From Aphodovivens sp036306585 (GTDB taxonomy: Bacteria; Actinomycetota; Coriobacteriia; Coriobacteriales; Eggerthellaceae), in assembly GCA_036306585.1 (NCBI GenBank), contig JAXJZF010000007.1, positions 62,001 to 126,000 of the forward strand: a stretch of DNA of 64,000 nt, written 5' to 3'. The notes under the pieces were generated by a model, which was not told where the DNA came from, made no database searches, and saw only the letters and a program-made list of their open reading frames with translations. The position numbers and the translations under genes are program-made. Within the stretch, counting starts at the first letter, position 1; the number at the start of each line of letters is the position of its first letter. Shown piece by piece: positions 17,133-24,782 of the stretch.

Positions 17133-18398
17133 ATGGATCCCAGCCAGTCCACGCAGGCCCCTGAAGCCGCTTCCTCCGAACCGGCCAAGCTTAAAGCCAA
17201 GATCCCCCTTCTCTATAAGCTCTACGGCCTCTATTGCCTCATCGCCGGCATGATCGTTTTCTCCCTCGTGACAGGCGTGACTGTACTTTCTCTGATCGGC
17301 AAGCTCAACCTGACGGCAGGCTCCGACAACGCCTCGCTCACCTTCATCCTCAACGTTGTCCAGTTCGTGCTGATGGGCATCGAAAGCATCGTGATGTTCG
17401 TCTTCGGAATATCGCTTCTGCGCAACCGCCGGCGCCATGCCGCCCAGATCGCCTACCTACTCATCGCCATCAACGTGATCGGCACGCTGATCGAGATCAT
17501 GCTCCGCGGCATCGGGGCGAACCTCGTGGGGGCGGGGGTGCAGCTGCTCATCCTCATCGTCATCTCGGTCACCGTCGATCCCACGCTGCGCGAAGAGCGC
17601 CGACGCCAGCGCCTTAAACGCGACGAGGAGCTCGAAGCCGAAGCGAAGGCGGGCACCCTCGGACGCGCCAAGGGCGACCGCGGGTTCATTGAACTGGATT
17701 TCTTCAACCTTTTCTGGGTGTTCGTCGTGTGCAGCGTGCTGGGGCTGATCATCGAGACGGTGTTCCATATGGTCGTGGTGGACCCCGGCGTGTACCAGGA
17801 CCGCGCCGGCATGCTGTTCGGGCCGTTCTCGCCCATCTACGGCGTGGGCGCCGTGCTCATGACGGTGGCGCTCAACCGCTTCTACAAATCGAATTTTCTG
17901 ATCATATTCCTGGTGAGCGCCATTATCGGCGGGCTGTTCGAGGCGTTCGTCTCGTGGTTCATGCAGACCGCTTTCGGCGCCGTTGCCTGGAATTACAGCG
18001 GCTCGACCATCTTCGGGCTGTTCCCCGATCCCATCGCCGAACTGTTCGGCGGCCGCACCAGCGCACTGTTCATGTGCATGTGGGGTGCGCTCGGCTGCGT
18101 ATGGATCAAGCTATGCCTACCCTGGCTGTTGAAGCTCATCAACCTCATCCCCTGGCAAGCACGCTACGGCGTGACCACCCTATGCGCCGCGCTCATGCTG
18201 GTAAACAGCGTGATGACGTTGGAAGCGCTGGATTGCTGGTACCAGCGCGAGTCGGGATACCAGCCCACATCGCCTGTCGAGAAGTTCTATGCGAAGTATT
18301 TCGATGACGACTATATGGCGCATCGATTCCAGTCGATGACCATCACGCCGGATGAGACCGCGCGAGTGGATGCAGGAACGGCAGATCGGGCATCGTAA
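17133..18398 (+). CDS. CmpB-like putative ABC transporter permease (polytopic membrane protein)
   Basis: A 421-residue integral membrane protein. The N-terminal half has three or four hydrophobic segments (DUF-like); a charged cytoplasmic stretch (LREERRRQRLKRDEE) separates it from a C-terminal half that resembles the 'putative ABC-transporter type IV' (CmpB) family, with the loop FGPFSPIYGVGA and the WNYSG motif. No ATPase gene is adjacent, and the transporter label is by family name only. ATG 17133 has AGGAAAGGA upstream; reading from farther upstream would cross the tRNA-Arg gene. The last 56 bp overlap the convergent ATPase gene. Confidence 0.8.
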   Translation: MDPSQSTQAPEAASSEPAKLKAKIPLLYKLYGLYCLIAGMIVFSLVTGVTVLSLIGKLNLTAGSDNASLTFILNVVQFVLMGIESIVMFVFGISLLRNRRRHAAQIAYLLIAINVIGTLIEIMLRGIGANLVGAGVQLLILIVISVTVDPTLREERRRQRLKRDEELEAEAKAGTLGRAKGDRGFIELDFFNLFWVFVVCSVLGLIIETVFHMVVVDPGVYQDRAGMLFGPFSPIYGVGAVLMTVALNRFYKSNFLIIFLVSAIIGGLFEAFVSWFMQTAFGAVAWNYSGSTIFGLFPDPIAELFGGRTSALFMCMWGALGCVWIKLCLPWLLKLINLIPWQARYGVTTLCAALMLVNSVMTLEALDCWYQRESGYQPTSPVEKFYAKYFDDDYMAHRFQSMTITPDETARVDAGTADRAS

Positions 18399-18954
18399 GG
18401 CCCCCGACCACCAATGCGAGGTCGTCTTCGGTGAGCGGCTTCTGGCTGCGCTCCGGCGCATTGTATTCCGATCCCTCGGTTTCCCTGATGACGCGAGCTG
18501 CCTCGCCGAGCGCCTCGCCATGCGCGCCGGCGAACTCCCATCGCTTGGTGATGGTGACCTCGTTGCGGTTGTTCACATGCCGATAACCGCATTCATCCAT
18601 CAGCCTTTTAACCAAGGGAAGGCCCAGCCCGCCGACTCCCGAGAGAGCCGGATCGGACGAGCGCTTGCGCTCGTAGGCGAACGGGTCGAACTCGATGCCG
18701 TCGTCCGCCAAAACCACCGACGCGAATTGAATGTCGTCGTCGACGGAAACGGTGATGTCCACAAAACCCCCGCCGGCGCCGTATGCGTACGACGACACGT
18801 TGGTGAACAGCTCTTCGACGGCAAGGTAAACGTCGTTGCGCGCCCTCAAAGGCATGGTGGATTGATCGAGGATACCGGAAAGGAACCTCTTCACGGAAGG
18901 CTCGCTGGTCGCAAGCGCCTGAAAGCGCTGGGTTTTTGTCATGCGGTCGCCCAT
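18343..18954 (-). CDS. RsbW/SpoIIAB-like ATP-binding protein (GHKL fold)
   Basis: A 203-residue protein. The GHKL N box is LAVEELFTNVSSYAYG, the G1 region is ADDGIEFDPF, and the G2-like region is GVGGLGLPLVKRLMD. These fit anti-sigma-factor kinases (HATPase_c_2) rather than histidine kinases, since no dimerisation/phosphoacceptor domain is present. Family members bind sigma factors or phosphorylate an anti-anti-sigma partner. The C-terminal 60 residues lie beyond the usual domain. GAGGAG precedes ATG 18954; ATG 18942 is the alternative. No STAS partner or sigma factor gene is nearby. Confidence 0.85.
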   Translation of the reverse strand: MGDRMTKTQRFQALATSEPSVKRFLSGILDQSTMPLRARNDVYLAVEELFTNVSSYAYGAGGGFVDITVSVDDDIQFASVVLADDGIEFDPFAYERKRSSDPALSGVGGLGLPLVKRLMDECGYRHVNNRNEVTITKRWEFAGAHGEALGEAARVIRETEGSEYNAPERSQKPLTEDDLALVVGGLTMPDLPFLHPLARSHPA

Positions 18955-19345
18955 GCGCTGCTCCTCAATGCGCTTCGCTCGCTCGATGTCGAATACTGTT
19001 TCAGCATCGCTTCCATACGTCCTTAGTGCTTCAGTTTACGTGCGTTTCGGACGCCCCCATCATAGGGTCTCCCGCATTTTGCAGTATAAATCCTGAAGAG
19101 GCAATGATTTCGCTTAATTCGCATGAATGCTGAAACCATCAGCACGAAAATGCTCAAGGGATACCCCGTTTCGCCCTTATCGGCGATCTGCGGCACCTCC
19201 CTGCCGCCATGTCGGGGCAGAAAGGCGAATCGCCCCGCCTATCCGATCGACACAACATGCACGCGTGCATCCCCCATCAATTGCCCCAACCTGGTAATAT
19301 ATGCATACGGTCGATCTCAAACCAACTTCGAGGAGGCGAATAGGC
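18955..19345 (+). other. 391-bp gap between the RsbW-like and LytTR genes
   Basis: No convincing gene. It holds a perfect 14-bp palindrome at 19257-19270 and an AT-rich stretch (GGTAATATATGCATAC) about 45 bp before the LytTR gene start, which may be its promoter. Confidence 0.4.
19257..19270. promoter_or_regulatory. 14-bp perfect palindrome upstream of the LytTR gene
   Basis: ATGCACGCGTGCAT. About 75 bp upstream of the likely TTG start. A candidate operator; the protein binding it is unknown. Confidence 0.35.
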
Positions 19346-20185
19346 TTGGCAGAAAGCGGCTTCAAAGCAGCCGATACGCTTCCCGCCCTCGCCGAAAGCG
19401 TGATCGCCGCTTTCTTCTCGCACAATGAACGGCCCCTTCTCGATCTGATCACCGACGATTGCCTCATCATCAGCAGCACCGGAGTGATGCTCGAAGGCCT
19501 CGAAGGACTCGCCGCCGCCATCAAGGATCATCGCAAGATCCCCTCGATGATGGTCAGGGAGACCGACTTCCGCCTAGTCAGCTCGCCAGAAAACCGCAAG
19601 GCAGGGGTAAACGCCGTGATTGCGGGTACCTACAAGCTCTATTCCTCTCCGCGCGAGCAGATGCTCTTCTCGTCGACGGAGCACGTCACCGTTTGCTTCA
19701 CGCTCACCGAGGAAGGCTGGCGGATCTGTCATATGCACACGTCCACCAAGCCGTCTGAAACCGTGACGACCGACATCTTCCCCATAGCGACGAGCCGGGA
19801 AACCTACGATTACGTCCGTGAGATCCTGCGGACCGGCGCCAGGGCGGGAATCCTTCCATCGCGCGTCATGCTGGAGAACCCCGACTCCTCGCACTACATC
19901 AACCCCGACAGCATCCTGTACGTCGAAGCGGAGGGCAAGCGCAGCATCATCCATTGCACCAACACGGAATTCCCCGTTGCTTCGCTGATAAGCGAGGTCA
20001 TTCCGCAACTGCCCGGGACGTTCTTCCGTGTCCATAGAAGCTATCTGGTGAACACCGCCCATATCGTCGGCATCCGCAAATACATGCTGGAGCTCTCCGA
20101 CGGAACGGAGATCCCCATTCCCGAACGGCGCTACACCGAAGTACGCCGCGAGATCACACTGCGCGCGGCAGGCGGGCATCGATAG
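19346..20185 (+). CDS. NTF2/SnoaL-like domain fused to a LytTR DNA-binding domain
   Basis: A 279-residue protein. Residues 1-135 look like an NTF2/SnoaL fold (helical start, then strands LLDLITDDCLIISSTGVMLEG and EEGWRICHMHTS), which in other proteins binds small ligands. Residues about 165-275 are a LytTR domain (SILYVEAEGKRSIIHC, FFRVHRSYLVNTAHIVGI, IPIPERRYTEVRREI). There is no receiver domain, so it is not a two-component regulator; a ligand-sensing one-component regulator is plausible. TTG 19346 is chosen because GAGGAGG lies nine nt upstream; an ATG 15 codons earlier lacks a site. Confidence 0.85.
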   Translation: MAESGFKAADTLPALAESVIAAFFSHNERPLLDLITDDCLIISSTGVMLEGLEGLAAAIKDHRKIPSMMVRETDFRLVSSPENRKAGVNAVIAGTYKLYSSPREQMLFSSTEHVTVCFTLTEEGWRICHMHTSTKPSETVTTDIFPIATSRETYDYVREILRTGARAGILPSRVMLENPDSSHYINPDSILYVEAEGKRSIIHCTNTEFPVASLISEVIPQLPGTFFRVHRSYLVNTAHIVGIRKYMLELSDGTEIPIPERRYTEVRREITLRAAGGHR

Positions 20186-20210
20186 CCCTCCAGCCCATCG
20201 ATAGATACGG

Positions 20211-20246
20211 TAAGGCCCCGCATGCATGCAGGCACGCGGGGCCTTA
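20211..20246. terminator. Bidirectional terminator between the LytTR gene and aroK
   Basis: TAAGGCCCCGC pairs with GCGGGGCCTTA around a 14-nt loop. Confidence 0.75.
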
Positions 20247-20273
20247 CATTGAAAACCTTTGGAGACGCTGGCG

Positions 20274-20789
20274 CTACAGCTGCCCCAAAGCGTCGGCAAC
20301 TTTGCGCGCCGCCGCAGTGATGCTCAGATCGTCCACATCCACGGTGATGTCGGCATAATGCTCGTAGAGGGGCTTGCGCTCGTCATAAAGCTCCCGCAAG
20401 CTCATACCGATGCCGCCTTTCAGCACCACGCCGCGTTCCTGCAGGTCGCTCAGGCGATTCACCAGTTGTTCGTAGGAGATTTTCAAATACACCACGCGGC
20501 CGATAGAGGAAAGATGCCCCATGGCCTCGGCAGAATACACGGCGCTGCCGCCGGTGGCTATCACCGTGTGCTCGGCTTCCATATCACGCAGAATCTCGTT
20601 CTCCACCTCGATGAACCCGTCCGGGCCGCAGGCATCGATGAGTTTCTGCAGCGTTTTGTCGCACTGCTGCTGGATAACCAGATCAGCATCGACGAAATCG
20701 TAATTTATGATCTTCGCCAACACGATGCCGAGCGTCGATTTGCCTGCGCCGGGCATGCCGATAAGGATGATGTTGTCATTTGCCGCCAT
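20274..20789 (-). CDS. aroK: Shikimate kinase
   Basis: Phosphorylates shikimate at the 3-hydroxyl using ATP in aromatic amino acid synthesis; cytoplasmic. The 171-residue protein has the Walker A GMPGAGKS at about 10-17, the DADLVIQQ segment (shikimate-binding Asp), and IATGGSAVY. ATG 20789 has GGAGGG upstream; an upstream in-frame start would overlap the DUF2207 stop. No other shikimate gene is adjacent; the neighbour DUF2207 gene ends 38 bp upstream on the same strand. Confidence 0.92.
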   Translation of the reverse strand: MAANDNIILIGMPGAGKSTLGIVLAKIINYDFVDADLVIQQQCDKTLQKLIDACGPDGFIEVENEILRDMEAEHTVIATGGSAVYSAEAMGHLSSIGRVVYLKISYEQLVNRLSDLQERGVVLKGGIGMSLRELYDERKPLYEHYADITVDVDDLSITAAARKVADALGQL

Positions 20790-20827
20790 TGGGAGCCCTC
20801 CTGCCCCTCGGAAACCGTCCGGGGACA

Positions 20828-22636
20828 CTATACTCTATCGCGCCCCGCCGTCCGCGGAGAATCCGCGAGCCCCGCGGCCTGCGCCACCAGCATCGCCGCC
20901 TGGGCAACGGCGTGTTCTCCTGCCAATGCCTCCCTTTGCTCAGGAAGGGCTTCCGAGAGCACCTGTTCGGCATGTTCCGACACACCGAAAAGGAAGGAAT
21001 ACGCCGCAAGCTCGCCCCAAGGGGCATCCGGCGCTTCGCGCACGTCGCGCGCGCCCAAATCCCTCAACCAATTGCGCAGCGCTTTGCACTTCGCGCACAG
21101 CTCGTTTCCCGTGCGGCTGCGACGTTCGCAATAGTTGCCCAGAAGGACCAGGCACGAGCTGGATACGACGGCGAAGACGAACGGCAGCACGGTCCCCGTC
21201 GCCAGCGACGCGCCGAGTAAAACCGCCGCCAAAACGCCAGCGACGACGACCAGGCGGATTTGCCACTTCTTGCCCGTCTCTTCGAAGAACGCGTGCTCCG
21301 CAGACCGTTCCGAAAGCAGCGCCTGCCACCCGTCGACGGCATCGCGGAATGCCTGGGGATGAAGCGCAGCATACTCGCGGAGCTGCCCGAGGCTCACTCG
21401 ATCGGCGCCCGCGGCACCGAACACGATGTCCAGCGCTCTGTCATCCAGCGGATCGCTCGGACCTTTCCCCGGCACGCGCACCAGCAGGCTGTCCTGCGCT
21501 TCCGCATCGCTGCCTTCCAAGCGCAGCTTCCCCAAAGCGACCAAGTGCATAAGCGTCGCGCAGAAGTCATCGAAGCTCCGCCGGTTCCAACGCCACAGAC
21601 GGCCGATCAGCGCCGGATGAACATCGGGATCGGGAACCTGGCGCCAATAGTCGTCTTTGAAATCGGGCTCGTATTCCCTACCGTAGCGGAAATATACCCG
21701 CAGACCGAGCACAAGCACGATCAAACAGACAAGCGCGCTCCCCATGACCACGGCAAGGGCGATGGCGCGGGAGCGGCTGCCCTGATCGGCCCACGCCTGC
21801 TCTTCCGAAAGCGCCGAGGAGAGATGCGCCTCGGTGCGGCGCGGCTGCTCTTCGGTGCCGGCAGGCAGGTTCGTGAGCCACCCGGACGGGAACAGCACCC
21901 GTGCTTCGGCGTATTCGCCTGCTTCGACGCGGCCCACCGTGTAGACGATCGATCCGTCCTCGTTAACCTGCACCTGGCCGCCTTGCGGGCCATGTCCCCA
22001 GGCGCGCACGTTGTCGCCGGGCACGATCGTCGCGTCAGCGGGCATCGGCAGCATGAGCGTCATCTCGACGTTTTCGGAAGCAGCATCCCACTGCGTGCCG
22101 ATGAACTGCCAGTACACCTCCCCCACGTCGGAGTAGGCGTTTACACCGTTTTTCACGGTGTAGTCGAGCTCGATCAGGCGCTGCCCGCCGCTCGCATCGA
22201 AGAACACGTGCACGGCATTGCGCGCCTGGTCGAACGAATATGCGTCGATGCCCGGCCCGCCGGAATCGCGCCATTCCAGCACGAACGGCACGCTTTCGAG
22301 GATCTGAGGGTAGCCTGAGGTTGCGCCGTCACCGCCGAGCGACACCATGCGCACGGAGTTGACATGCACCTCGGAGGTAGGGGAAAGGCTCGGGAAATCC
22401 CATTGAACCGAACTGCAATCGCCATCGAACCGGAACACTCTCTGCTCGATCACATGCAGGGACCCATCGGTCTCGGCTTGCGCTGTGATGCTCACCTTGG
22501 GCATGGAATAGTCGGCGAAAGCGCTGCATGGCCGAATCGCCACGCTGGCGGCAGCCAGCAGCAAGGCGAGGAGTGCAAAGCAAAGCAGCGCAGACAGCAC
22601 GCGAAGATTCTGCGAATGCGGGTGCGTTCGAACCAT
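20828..22636 (-). CDS. DUF2207-type membrane protein
   Basis: A 602-residue protein. A signal peptide or first helix (residues 12-34, LSALLCFALLALLLAAASVAI) precedes an extracytoplasmic beta-rich domain (about 40-265) with the DUF2207 pattern VIEQRVFRFDGDCSSVQWDFP split by conserved Trp. A membrane helix near 290-315, a cytoplasmic domain with a PALIGRL-type segment, and two further hydrophobic helices (about 460-505) follow. The function of the family is not established. AAGGAG precedes the ATG. It is divergent from tRNA-Ser, whose promoter overlaps the start. Confidence 0.85.
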   Translation of the reverse strand: MVRTHPHSQNLRVLSALLCFALLALLLAAASVAIRPCSAFADYSMPKVSITAQAETDGSLHVIEQRVFRFDGDCSSVQWDFPSLSPTSEVHVNSVRMVSLGGDGATSGYPQILESVPFVLEWRDSGGPGIDAYSFDQARNAVHVFFDASGGQRLIELDYTVKNGVNAYSDVGEVYWQFIGTQWDAASENVEMTLMLPMPADATIVPGDNVRAWGHGPQGGQVQVNEDGSIVYTVGRVEAGEYAEARVLFPSGWLTNLPAGTEEQPRRTEAHLSSALSEEQAWADQGSRSRAIALAVVMGSALVCLIVLVLGLRVYFRYGREYEPDFKDDYWRQVPDPDVHPALIGRLWRWNRRSFDDFCATLMHLVALGKLRLEGSDAEAQDSLLVRVPGKGPSDPLDDRALDIVFGAAGADRVSLGQLREYAALHPQAFRDAVDGWQALLSERSAEHAFFEETGKKWQIRLVVVAGVLAAVLLGASLATGTVLPFVFAVVSSSCLVLLGNYCERRSRTGNELCAKCKALRNWLRDLGARDVREAPDAPWGELAAYSFLFGVSEHAEQVLSEALPEQREALAGEHAVAQAAMLVAQAAGLADSPRTAGRDRV

Positions 22637-22644
22637 GAAGCTCC

Positions 22645-22673
22645 TTGCAAGTTCCGATTGGTCACGGTATCAT
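22645..22673 (+). promoter_or_regulatory. tRNA-Ser(GCT) promoter
   Basis: TTGCAA, 17-bp spacer, TATCAT. The start is predicted about 17 bp before the tRNA. Confidence 0.7.
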
Positions 22674-22696
22674 AGTCAACCGCACCATTATAGTAC

Positions 22697-22787
22697 GGAG
22701 AAGTGACCGAGAGGCCGAAGGTGCTCGCCTGCTAAGTGAGTATACCCCACAAGGGTATCCGGGGTTCGAATCCCCGCTTCTCCGCCA
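22697..22787 (+). tRNA. tRNA-Ser (GCT)
   Basis: 91 nt with a long variable arm and encoded CCA. GGAGAAG pairs with CTTCTCC, and the anticodon loop is CTGCTAA. Confidence 0.96.
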
Positions 22788-22797
22788 CGGTGAGTTC

Positions 22798-22827
22798 ACG
22801 GGCCCGGCAATACGTCGGGCCCGTTTT
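22798..22827 (+). terminator. Terminator after tRNA-Ser(GCT)
   Basis: ACGGGCCCG pairs with CGGGCCCGT, followed by TTTTGTTTT. Confidence 0.75.
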
Positions 22828-22880
22828 GTTTTCCGGTGTCCAGCCCAAGTCCTGGCACCCGCAGCGACGCCGGGAACATG

Positions 22881-23219
22881 CTACTTCATATGCTTCGTAC
22901 GCTGCGGTTTCTTCTTCCAATTGGGATGGTTGCGGACGAAAACAGCATGGCAGATGCGGGTGACGCCCAATGCGATGAGCGAGGTCGCCAAGAAGCCCGC
23001 TGCCAACTCGAGCACCGGCCTGTTGCCGTCCAGAAGCACGTATCCGCAGATCATAGCGAACGCGATGCTCAGCACGCCGGTGAACCAGGCAAACACGCGG
23101 ATGAGGATCTCCTTGGCCTTGATGGGGGAATAACGCCATGTGGCAAGCAGGTAGATGATCGCCGCGGCGATAGCCAGGACGATAATCAGGGGAATGATGC
23201 GCGAGAGACGGGCGAGCAT
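22881..23219 (-). CDS. Small polytopic membrane protein, 112 aa
   Basis: I do not recognise the family. Three hydrophobic segments are visible: about 8-27 (IIPLIIVLAIAAAIIYLLAT), 40-62 and 70-90. The C-terminus is strongly basic (WKKKPQRTK). It starts four bp after the ispE stop with CGAGG upstream and is most likely translated from the tadA-ispE message. A role in isoprenoid metabolism is not implied by anything in its sequence. Confidence 0.7.
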   Translation of the reverse strand: MLARLSRIIPLIIVLAIAAAIIYLLATWRYSPIKAKEILIRVFAWFTGVLSIAFAMICGYVLLDGNRPVLELAAGFLATSLIALGVTRICHAVFVRNHPNWKKKPQRTKHMK

Positions 23220-23223
23220 GATG

Positions 23224-24216
23224 CTACCTCGTGGGGACCACGGCGGCGCGGGCGGGTCCGAACGTGGTGGTGCGCGCCCACCAGCCCTGGGTGCGGGCAG
23301 CCGAAGCCACGCGACAGGCAGCCGAGAAGTCGCGGCAAATCACGAATACGGCGGAGCCGCTGCCCGACATGAGCGCATCCACGACACCATCCCCTTGGCC
23401 GAACACCCAATTGCGCACATCGACGAGCGCAGGAAGCAGCAGCTCGGACGCGCACACCAGGTTGTTGCGCAGAGGGACGTCCTTCGCGTCCTTCGCCGAC
23501 AGGGCCTGCTCGCGATCGGCATCATCGATCATTTGGGGGCATTCGTCGAAGGCCTGGTACGCCGCTTTGGTGGACACGCCGCCATCGGGCTTGATGAGGG
23601 CGATGGCGTCGCTGCGCGGAGTGAGAGAATGGTGGAACTCGTCTCCGACGCCGGTCAGGCAGGTGCAACCGCCATGAAGGAAGAACGCCACATCGGCGCC
23701 GAGCTCGTGCGCCGCCAGCTCGACGCGCTCGTCGTCGGCGGCGAGGCCCCACAGCTTGGCGGCGCCCACCAGTGCAGCAGCCGCGTCAGAGGAGCCACCG
23801 CCCAAGCCGGCTTCGGCGGGAATGTGCTTTTCGATGAGGATGCGCAGCGTCTCATTCGCTTCGCGGCCGATCTTGCCCGCGAGAAGTCGCACCGCCTTCG
23901 AGGCGATGTTCTTCTCCACGGGGACATCCAGGGGCGCGACGCCTTCGCACGGGATGCAGCGAACGTCGAGCTGCAGACCGCCCTCGGCCTGGGGCGTTGT
24001 CTTCATGCGCAGCACGTCATGCAGCATCAGCGCGTGCATGACCGTGGAAGCATCATGGTAGTTGTCGGGCCGCTTGCCGCGAATGTCCAGGAACAGGTTC
24101 ACTTTCGCGGGTGCGATCAGACGGATCTCGCCCGGTTCCATGCGGCTGTCCGCCGTCTGCATCATCTGAGCCTGCTCCACCATGTTCACTGCTTGCGTTT
24201 CGGTCTGCTTGGTCAT
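23224..24216 (-). CDS. ispE: 4-diphosphocytidyl-2-C-methyl-D-erythritol kinase
   Basis: A GHMP kinase phosphorylating CDP-ME in the MEP isoprenoid pathway; cytoplasmic. The 330-residue protein has the family start APAKVNLFLDI, HDASTVMHAL, the ATP-binding GLGGGSSDAAAAL and a C-terminal SGSGSAVF. A roughly 25-residue N-terminal tail precedes the first strand, so an internal Met at about 7 residues before it may be the true start. ATG 24216 overlaps the tadA stop as ATGA, indicating coupling. Confidence 0.95.
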   Translation of the reverse strand: MTKQTETQAVNMVEQAQMMQTADSRMEPGEIRLIAPAKVNLFLDIRGKRPDNYHDASTVMHALMLHDVLRMKTTPQAEGGLQLDVRCIPCEGVAPLDVPVEKNIASKAVRLLAGKIGREANETLRILIEKHIPAEAGLGGGSSDAAAALVGAAKLWGLAADDERVELAAHELGADVAFFLHGGCTCLTGVGDEFHHSLTPRSDAIALIKPDGGVSTKAAYQAFDECPQMIDDADREQALSAKDAKDVPLRNNLVCASELLLPALVDVRNWVFGQGDGVVDALMSGSGSAVFVICRDFSAACRVASAARTQGWWARTTTFGPARAAVVPTR

Positions 24217-24701
24217 CGTTTCCTCTTGCTTTTGAAAAACCCTTTCAGCAGCGCGGCGCATTCGTCTTCCAGAACACCCGGCACCGCCTCGAAGGCATGG
24301 TTCAATCGTTCATCGGAATGAATGGAGTACAGTGTGCCCAGGGCGCCCGCTTTCTTGTCGCGCGCGCCGTACACGCAGCGGCTTATGCGCGCTTGGTGCA
24401 TCAACCCCGCGCACATGATGCACGGCTCCAGCGTGACGTACACGGTGCACCCGGTAAGCCTCCAAGCATCCAGTTGGCGCGCCGCCTCCTTCATGGCGAG
24501 GAATTCAGCGTGCCCGGCGGGGTCCCGCGTGGTCTCGCGCAAGTTGCATGCCCGCGCGATCACCTGAGGCTCGGCCAACGGACGCCGCGTCGCCGGGTCT
24601 ATGGGCTCGTAGACGACCACCGCCCCGATGGGCACCTCGTCCATCTCCGCCGCCCGGCGCGCCTCGTCGAGCGCCATGCGCATGTACTCTTCATCCGTCA
24701 T
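24213..24701 (-). CDS. tadA: tRNA adenosine(34) deaminase
   Basis: Converts A34 of tRNA-Arg(ACG) to inosine. The 162-residue zinc enzyme has HAEF with the catalytic Glu and the zinc site PCIMCAGLM. An AMP/CMP deaminase fold is clear. ATG 24701 is used; TATAAT sits exactly 7 nt upstream of it with no ribosome site, a leaderless arrangement like the kinase at 8270. It is the first gene of tadA-ispE-(membrane protein). Confidence 0.95.
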   Translation of the reverse strand: MTDEEYMRMALDEARRAAEMDEVPIGAVVVYEPIDPATRRPLAEPQVIARACNLRETTRDPAGHAEFLAMKEAARQLDAWRLTGCTVYVTLEPCIMCAGLMHQARISRCVYGARDKKAGALGTLYSIHSDERLNHAFEAVPGVLEDECAALLKGFFKSKRKR

Positions 24702-24708
24702 GGCCCGT

Positions 24709-24714
24709 ATTATA
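24709..24714 (-). promoter_or_regulatory. -10 element placed 7 nt before the tadA ATG
   Basis: The minus strand reads TATAAT, 7 nt, ATG. No clear -35. Confidence 0.5.
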
Positions 24715-24782
24715 GGCGATGGTCCTGCGCGCTGCTCCTCACCTGGGCGAATCGGCACATAGGCGTTACCTGCCCCGCACGT

